Below are positions 22,698 to 26,065 of a stretch of DNA of 26,065 nucleotides, in pieces (position 1 is the first letter of the stretch; each line of letters begins with the position of its first letter). The position numbers and the translations under genes are program-made. Where the stretch lies: IMG/VR virus record IMGVR_UViG_3300010389_000112, positions 1 to 26,065 of that record; one strand, written 5' to 3'. The DNA comes from a virus. The notes below the pieces were generated by a model that saw only the letters and a list, made by a program, of their open reading frames with translations, had not been told where the DNA came from and did no database searches.

Positions 22698-23449
22698 TAG
22701 GTAATTACCTCGCCTTTTGAATTGGAGCGCGCGGGTCGGTTATGCTCCGCCGCCTTACCGGTGGTCCCGGCAGTTGCCTGCTTCGCGCGCGTACGCTTAC
22801 CACGATACATGGTTGCTCCCAATTCGTCTATGCGAGAAAAGGGGAGGATGGGAACGGTGAGGCGATGTTTAGCAGTTGGGTCTAAAAAGTAGATGTAGCG
22901 AAGCTGAAAGCCTTCAAGGGGTTTGGCTCCGCGTTTTTTCCATTGCGAAGCGTTGCCACCCATTCGTTGCGGGTTGACGTTGAGGGTTAGGTCGGTAACG
23001 ATTTTGCCGTTTGGCAGTTTAAGGATGGTTTTGTTTTGGCGGATGCCGGTGAGTAAAAAACCACTGGCTCGATAGATAGTGCCATCACCGCATTGGGAGC
23101 CATCAGCAAAAGAAAGCACCCACTGAATGTGGGGGTAGTGCTTTTTGATTAGACGAAAAGCGATAGAAAGAGCGCGGCTTTCGCTGTTGCGCGGGAGGGT
23201 TTCGCTAAACGCCATGCGGTTAAGTTCTAAGAACCCGTTCCATGGTGTGTCTTCGACAAGGGGAAGGACTTTTCGTTTGTCGATAGGGGAGCCAAACTGC
23301 ATTGCCCCCTCAAGGCGACCATTTAGAAAAACGCCTAGATGAAGGGAGGATGACGCGGCAGTAGAGCCAGAGTAATGGATGCGTTTTACGAGAGTGCCCG
23401 CATCTTTGGCAGAAATAGGCGCGACCTTGATGTCTTTAGCTGAGGCCAT
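22697..23449 (-). CDS. mom: Mom-family DNA adenine modification protein
   Basis: 250 residues. ATG at 23449 is chosen because GGGGGAG lies five bases upstream; GTG at 23455 is a second choice. The body is a GNAT-like fold: VKRIHYSGSTAASSSLHLGV, FLNGRLEGAMQFGSP, FLELNRMAFSETLPRNSESR, then ALSIAFRLIKKHYPHIQWVL and SFADGSQCGDGTIYRASGF (residues about 113-131). The last is the signature of Mu Mom and relatives ('ADxxxGHxGTIYxAxxF'). The C-terminal 30 residues are basic and probably disordered. In Mu, Mom converts adenines to a methylcarbamoyl-type form that blocks host restriction. It follows a ParB-like gene (14-nt overlap) and precedes terminase. No methyltransferase is present in the window. 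Confidence 0.85.
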   Translation of the reverse strand: MASAKDIKVAPISAKDAGTLVKRIHYSGSTAASSSLHLGVFLNGRLEGAMQFGSPIDKRKVLPLVEDTPWNGFLELNRMAFSETLPRNSESRALSIAFRLIKKHYPHIQWVLSFADGSQCGDGTIYRASGFLLTGIRQNKTILKLPNGKIVTDLTLNVNPQRMGGNASQWKKRGAKPLEGFQLRYIYFLDPTAKHRLTVPILPFSRIDELGATMYRGKRTRAKQATAGTTGKAAEHNRPARSNSKGEVIT

Positions 23450-24065
23450 GATCACTCCCCCAGCTTAGAAACAGCTCAGCGATGCGAGCGATGGCATTGC
23501 CATTGCTGTTTTCGTTGCCGGTATCAACGAATGGACCCATTTCTTTGGCTTTTTCGATGGCTTCCTTAATGATCTCAGCCTGAAGATCATGAACAGTAAA
23601 AGTCATTTGCTGGACAGGTTCCCGATCTCCTGAGTTGAGATCTGGCATGTCGTCAAGCGGGGAAACATCGTCTCCGATTAAGTCGGCAAGATCATCAGCA
23701 TCAAACCAGGGCGCTAGATCATGCTCATCTGACAATCGAGTGAGCATGGCTTGGTCCCATTCGGAGAGGTCAGCGGTGCGGTTGTCTGCGAGTGCGAGGC
23801 CTACTTTGTCGTCTTCGGAGAGCCCGCTGCGTTTGATGGCGATGATTTCGTCGCCTTCGGTTTCGATGATTCGAACGTTTTTGATGCCTGCTGCTTTGGC
23901 CCCCTCGATGGTGCCGTTGCCAGCGAGGATGCGGTTGTCTTCGTCGATGACGATGGAGCGCGCGGCACCGTAGCGTTGCAGGGACTCTTTGATGAGTTCT
24001 GCAGAGCGATCGGTACGACGCCGCGCGTTTTTATGATCACTGATTAGCGAGTTAATCGAGGTCAC
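23436..24065 (-). CDS. ParB/Srx-like nuclease-domain protein
   Basis: 209 residues from a GTG at 24065. The N-terminal domain (about 1-95) has HKNARRRTDRSAELIKESLQ, RYGAARSIVIDEDNRILAGN and GTIEGAKAAGIKNVRIIETE, the ParB/sulfiredoxin fold seen in phage genes beside DNA modification enzymes. Next comes KVGLALADNRTADLSEWD, also typical. The C-terminal half is acidic and ends in AELFLSWGSDHG, overlapping the Mom start. The usual Srx-type motif (GxxR or GNG/GH) is partly present as AGNGT, so nuclease or ATPase activity is not certain. In related phages this protein adjoins methyltransferase or Mom genes; a role in modification or in DNA binding is inferred. Confidence 0.8.
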   Translation of the reverse strand: MTSINSLISDHKNARRRTDRSAELIKESLQRYGAARSIVIDEDNRILAGNGTIEGAKAAGIKNVRIIETEGDEIIAIKRSGLSEDDKVGLALADNRTADLSEWDQAMLTRLSDEHDLAPWFDADDLADLIGDDVSPLDDMPDLNSGDREPVQQMTFTVHDLQAEIIKEAIEKAKEMGPFVDTGNENSNGNAIARIAELFLSWGSDHGLS

Positions 24066-24094
24066 AGACCAGGGCTAACGATATTTGGTTGAGC

Positions 24095-24280
24095 TTAGTG
24101 TAAGGATTGCCAAAGGCCGGTGTAGGTGCAGCGAAGTGGCTTGTTGGCGTCTTTGCGCCCTTGGAGGCGATAAAGCCATTCGAGTGCCAGAACGCGGTTG
24201 TTCATTGCTTCGATGTCTTCAGCACCGGGTTTGGCTGGTGTGGTGCGGAGATTTTTGACGGCTTGCTGAGGTGTTGTCAT
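24095..24280 (-). CDS. Small phage protein with YTGL motif
   Basis: 61 residues from ATG at 24280, overlapping the upstream gene end by 62 nt. The C-terminal half, NNRVLALEWLYRLQGRKDAN then RCTYTGLWQSLH, matches a small protein pattern common in phages (LYxxxGR...HxTYTGL). An internal ATG at 24205 would give a 36-residue protein containing just that motif and would avoid the overlap. The function of this family is unknown to me. It sits before the ParB/Mom genes in the same direction. Confidence 0.55.
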   Translation of the reverse strand: MTTPQQAVKNLRTTPAKPGAEDIEAMNNRVLALEWLYRLQGRKDANKPLRCTYTGLWQSLH

Positions 24281-24512
24281 TGGAGGCGCGTAGTTGGTTG
24301 AGTTTAGGTTCTACGAGGTGAAAGGAGGAGACGAAACCGCAGTTGCCGTCTAGGCAGACGCGGATGCAGTCGCCTTCTAGTTGGGTGATGGTTGGCTCTG
24401 CTGTCACGCGGTTGTAGGCGCGTTGTATGCGGTCATGGTGGGCGTCGATAGCACAGGAGGCTAGGAAATCGACGTAATCAGAACACCATGTATCAAACGG
24501 AAGCGTTTTCAT
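24219..24512 (-). CDS. Hypothetical protein
   Basis: 97 residues, ATG at 24512. It begins MKTLPFDTWCSDYVDFLASC with helical character, then EPTITQLEGDCIRVCLDGNC, a strand-rich part with four cysteines overall in the first 60 residues. The C-terminus is polar and low in complexity. It overlaps the upstream gene by 20 nt and the next by 62 nt. I cannot assign a family. Coding is supported by the overlaps and frame continuity in a dense operon. Confidence 0.5.
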   Translation of the reverse strand: MKTLPFDTWCSDYVDFLASCAIDAHHDRIQRAYNRVTAEPTITQLEGDCIRVCLDGNCGFVSSFHLVEPKLNQLRASNDNTSASRQKSPHHTSQTRC

Positions 24513-24792
24513 TGAGGGCGATGACGACAGCGGCGGTGATGGCTTCGAGTTGAGTTCTGGGGATGCCTGCTGAGGCGCGTGCAGCGGCTTCTACAGCATC
24601 AGCAAAGACGTTGGCACCAACGGGGAGTTTGAAGGGGTTTGCGGAGGTGCGTAGGGATGCCTGAATGGCGGAGCGTGCAAAGTCGCTCATTGTGGTGCCT
24701 TGATCTAGGCAGAAATGCTTAAAGGGCAGGACTTCTTCTTGGGGAAGCGAGACCTTGATGATGGTGTGACCTGCGCGGATTTTGCTGGACAT
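24493..24792 (-). CDS. Ribbon-helix-helix-like protein
   Basis: 99 residues from ATG at 24792, which overlaps the upstream stop by one base (TGATG). The N-terminus fits an Arc/MetJ-type fold: a strand (HTIIKVSLP), helix EEVLPFKHFCLDQ, then TTMSDFARSAIQASL. The second half is Ala-rich and helical (FADAVEAAARASAGIPRTQL, EAITAAVVIALNE). It could regulate early or late phage genes or act in plasmid-like DNA binding. The fold call is by pattern only. It is in the operon that leads to the modification and packaging genes. Confidence 0.6.
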   Translation of the reverse strand: MSSKIRAGHTIIKVSLPQEEVLPFKHFCLDQGTTMSDFARSAIQASLRTSANPFKLPVGANVFADAVEAAARASAGIPRTQLEAITAAVVIALNENASV

Positions 24793-25151
24793 CAAAAGTC
24801 GAGTGAGTCTGGATCGAATTGTGCGAAGTCGTTTGAGATCAGGGTGACGCCATCAGGCTCAGGCGGCTGATCAAGGGTGACGGGGAGGTCTGGGGAGTTT
24901 GCTGGTGTGGTGCCTGGCGGTGGTGTGAAGTCACGCGGTTCGCTGCGTTGGACGGTTTCAGGTTGCTCGGGGTCACGGAGTGGGTTGCGGTATTCGTGCT
25001 GCTTGTAGTTGGGGTGATGAACGCGGAAGCGCTTGGCATTTTCACGCCAGCCATATGAGGGCGTGTCTAGGTCTTCTAGTGTCCAGTGACCGGCTTCGAT
25101 ACCACGGCGGAGTAGAAGGCGCGTTTCTGTGAGGTCAAAAGCTTGTTCCAT
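24792..25151 (-). CDS. Hypothetical protein
   Basis: 119 residues, ATG at 25151. The N-terminal part (RLLLRRGIEAGHWTLEDLDT then WRENAKRFRVHHPNYKQHEY) looks folded and repeats in small phage proteins I have seen, without a known role. From residue 60 it is Pro/Asp/Glu-rich and probably disordered (PPPGTTPANSPDLPVTLDQP). It overlaps the upstream gene by 17 nt and the downstream gene by one base. No function assigned. Confidence 0.55.
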   Translation of the reverse strand: MEQAFDLTETRLLLRRGIEAGHWTLEDLDTPSYGWRENAKRFRVHHPNYKQHEYRNPLRDPEQPETVQRSEPRDFTPPPGTTPANSPDLPVTLDQPPEPDGVTLISNDFAQFDPDSLDF

Positions 25152-25554
25152 AAAAAACCTTTACGGGCTTAACGGGTTGGATCTCTCCGTATTTTTCGCG
25201 GAGCATTCGGACTGTTAGCAAGGCTGAGCGTCGAGAGGAGTCAAGCTTTTTCAGCTGAAGTCTTAGGTTTTCTATTTCAAGTTCAGCACGCTTCAAATCG
25301 TTCTTAACTTTGCGCAATTCATAGCGAACGCCTTTAGGGCCTTTGGAGCGGTAATTTGATTGAAACCAGCAAGCACGGATGAGTTTAGTTAAGCAATCGA
25401 CTTCGATGGTTAGCTCTTCTGCGTCTTCCTCCGAGAGTCCGGGTTCATTTAGCAATGCACGTTTGACGCCACGCAAGGCAACAAGGTCTTGCTCCATGGC
25501 CAAAGCAGCTTCAGTGTCAAGAAGGCTGATTTCAGTGAAAGTAGGAATTTCCAT
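25135..25554 (-). CDS. Hypothetical coiled-coil protein
   Basis: 139 residues, ATG at 25554 overlapping the upstream TGA by one base. It is nearly all helical: AMEQDLVALRGVKRALLNEP, then a long basic/leucine-rich coiled coil (ELRKVKNDLKRAELEIENLR, LQLKKLDSSRRSALLTVRML). No membrane segment or catalytic motif. Translational coupling to the putative replication gene suggests a partner protein, for example a loader or accessory factor, but this is inference only. Confidence 0.55.
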   Translation of the reverse strand: MEIPTFTEISLLDTEAALAMEQDLVALRGVKRALLNEPGLSEEDAEELTIEVDCLTKLIRACWFQSNYRSKGPKGVRYELRKVKNDLKRAELEIENLRLQLKKLDSSRRSALLTVRMLREKYGEIQPVKPVKVFYGTSF

Positions 25555-26065
25555 CAGAGCATGTCCTTGAGGATTGGGTTGGTTGTGGGGCCATCGTCAA
25601 AGCCCTTGGCAGCGGTGAAGACGCGGCTAGCAGGGTGACGCGGCTCCGGCTGGCTAGGGGCGCCTTGCTGGGCCTTGCCGAGGCCAAAGCGCTCGTAGTT
25701 GGCCAGCGTGATATTGACCCATCCGTAGCCCCGCGCAAGGCCTATCTGATCGCGCAGGACCTTCTCGCCGTAACGATCAAGAATCGCCCTGCAGCCGTTA
25801 ATCAGCGTTTTGGCCGCGGCCTCTGATTTCTTGCCGCTTTTGTCTTCGCGCCAGTAGGCCAACAGGTCAGGCTTGAAGGATTGGAGATCGTCTGGAACCG
25901 AAAAAACAAATCTCTTTCGTTGGTCGCCCGAAACGACTTGTTTCGGAACTCTTCTCTTAGAGAAATTTTCTTTTTCTTCTTCGTTAGAAGAAGAAGAAGA
26001 AGGTTTCTCGTAGGCTGTTTCTTCGGCTGTTGTTAACTCAAAGCCGGAGGCCCCAACCCCCCTAC
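25554..26065 (-). CDS. Putative replication protein, C-terminal part (5' end outside window)
   Basis: The frame is open from the right window edge to TGA at 25554, at least 169 residues. No start codon lies in frame before a TTG at 25862, so the gene begins outside. Residues seen first are an acidic, Ser/Glu-rich linker (KPSSSSSNEEEKENFSKRRV), then RKRFVFSVPDDLQSFKPDLL and AYWREDKSGKKSEAAAKTLI, NGCRAILDRYGEKVLRDQIG, LARGYGWVNITLANYERFG. The pattern 'aromatic-x-Trp ... GKKs.AA..' recalls the C-terminal regions of some phage replication initiators, but this is weak evidence. The linker DNA contains three inverted repeats (described separately). Confidence 0.55.
   Translation of the reverse strand, partial: RGVGASGFELTTAEETAYEKPSSSSSNEEEKENFSKRRVPKQVVSGDQRKRFVFSVPDDLQSFKPDLLAYWREDKSGKKSEAAAKTLINGCRAILDRYGEKVLRDQIGLARGYGWVNITLANYERFGLGKAQQGAPSQPEPRHPASRVFTAAKGFDDGPTTNPILKDML
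25928..25995. repeat. Three tandem inverted repeats in an AT-rich stretch
   Basis: Repeat 1: CCGAAAC (25928-25934), 5-nt loop, GTTTCGG (25940-25946). Repeat 2: TTCTCT (25952-25957), 1-nt centre, AGAGAA (25959-25964). Repeat 3: TTCTTCTTC (25974-25982), GTTA loop, GAAGAAGAA (25987-25995). All are perfect in the arms. They lie in the linker part of a putative replication gene. Repeat 3 is partly explained by the Ser and Glu codon runs. Confidence 0.75.

Noticed and set aside
1-26065. Search by eye for tRNA genes, CRISPR arrays, insertion sequences, integrase or attachment sites
   Set aside because: Nothing convincing was seen; the window is filled by phage genes and short gaps of under 150 bases.

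Overview
The window is the late (virion) half of a tailed-phage genome of siphovirus type, or of an equivalent prophage. It is transcribed almost entirely on the minus strand, so the genetic order runs from high to low coordinates. Many genes are coupled by 1-20 nt start/stop overlaps (ATGA, GTGA, TGATG, TAATG). No integrase, repressor, attachment site or host gene is visible, so free phage cannot be told from prophage. A cyanobacterial host is plausible but not proven. The main hint is a small plus-strand protein with an NblA-like two-helix pattern; the weak Shine-Dalgarno sequences on several genes are a much softer hint.

Layout in transcription order. (1) 26065-24095: end of an early/middle region, with the 3' part of a putative replication protein gene cut by the window edge, a coiled-coil protein, a ribbon-helix-helix-like protein and small unknowns. 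(2) 24065-22697: a ParB/Srx-like protein followed by a Mom-family DNA-modification acyltransferase. (3) 22697-21007: small and large terminase. (4) 21010-20849: a plus-strand 53-aa gene between terminase and portal. (5) 20773-19241: DUF4055-type portal. (6) 19241-18424: three small membrane or coiled-coil proteins. (7) 18112-18421: two small overlapping plus-strand genes. (8) 18080-14971: MuF-like protein, scaffold and major capsid protein, closed by a terminator. (9) 14900-12781: head-tail connector genes (adaptor, stopper, HK97-gp10-like, tail terminator). (10) 12706-11918: major tail tube protein, closed by a second, very similar terminator. (11) 11773-11214: tail assembly chaperones G and G-T, joined by a predicted -1 frameshift at CCCTTTG. 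(12) 11188-4993: tape measure, tail-tip protein and a J-like tip protein with a C-terminal LamG-like domain. (13) 4943-2224: an unknown virion protein, a minor tail protein and two further tube-fold-like proteins. (14) 2179-1: a modular repetitive tail fibre running off the left edge.

The virion genes form one assembly line: packaging motor, portal, capsid with scaffold, connector, tail tube, chaperone, tape measure, tip and fibre. The two terminators directly after the capsid and tube genes would make these two proteins the most abundant. The accessory parts that deserve attention are the Mom/ParB pair, the NblA-like gene, the two plus-strand genes at 18.1-18.4 kb, the extra tube paralogues, and three tandem hairpins inside the putative replication gene. 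All functional calls are from reading the sequence and from remembered family patterns; no database search was run.
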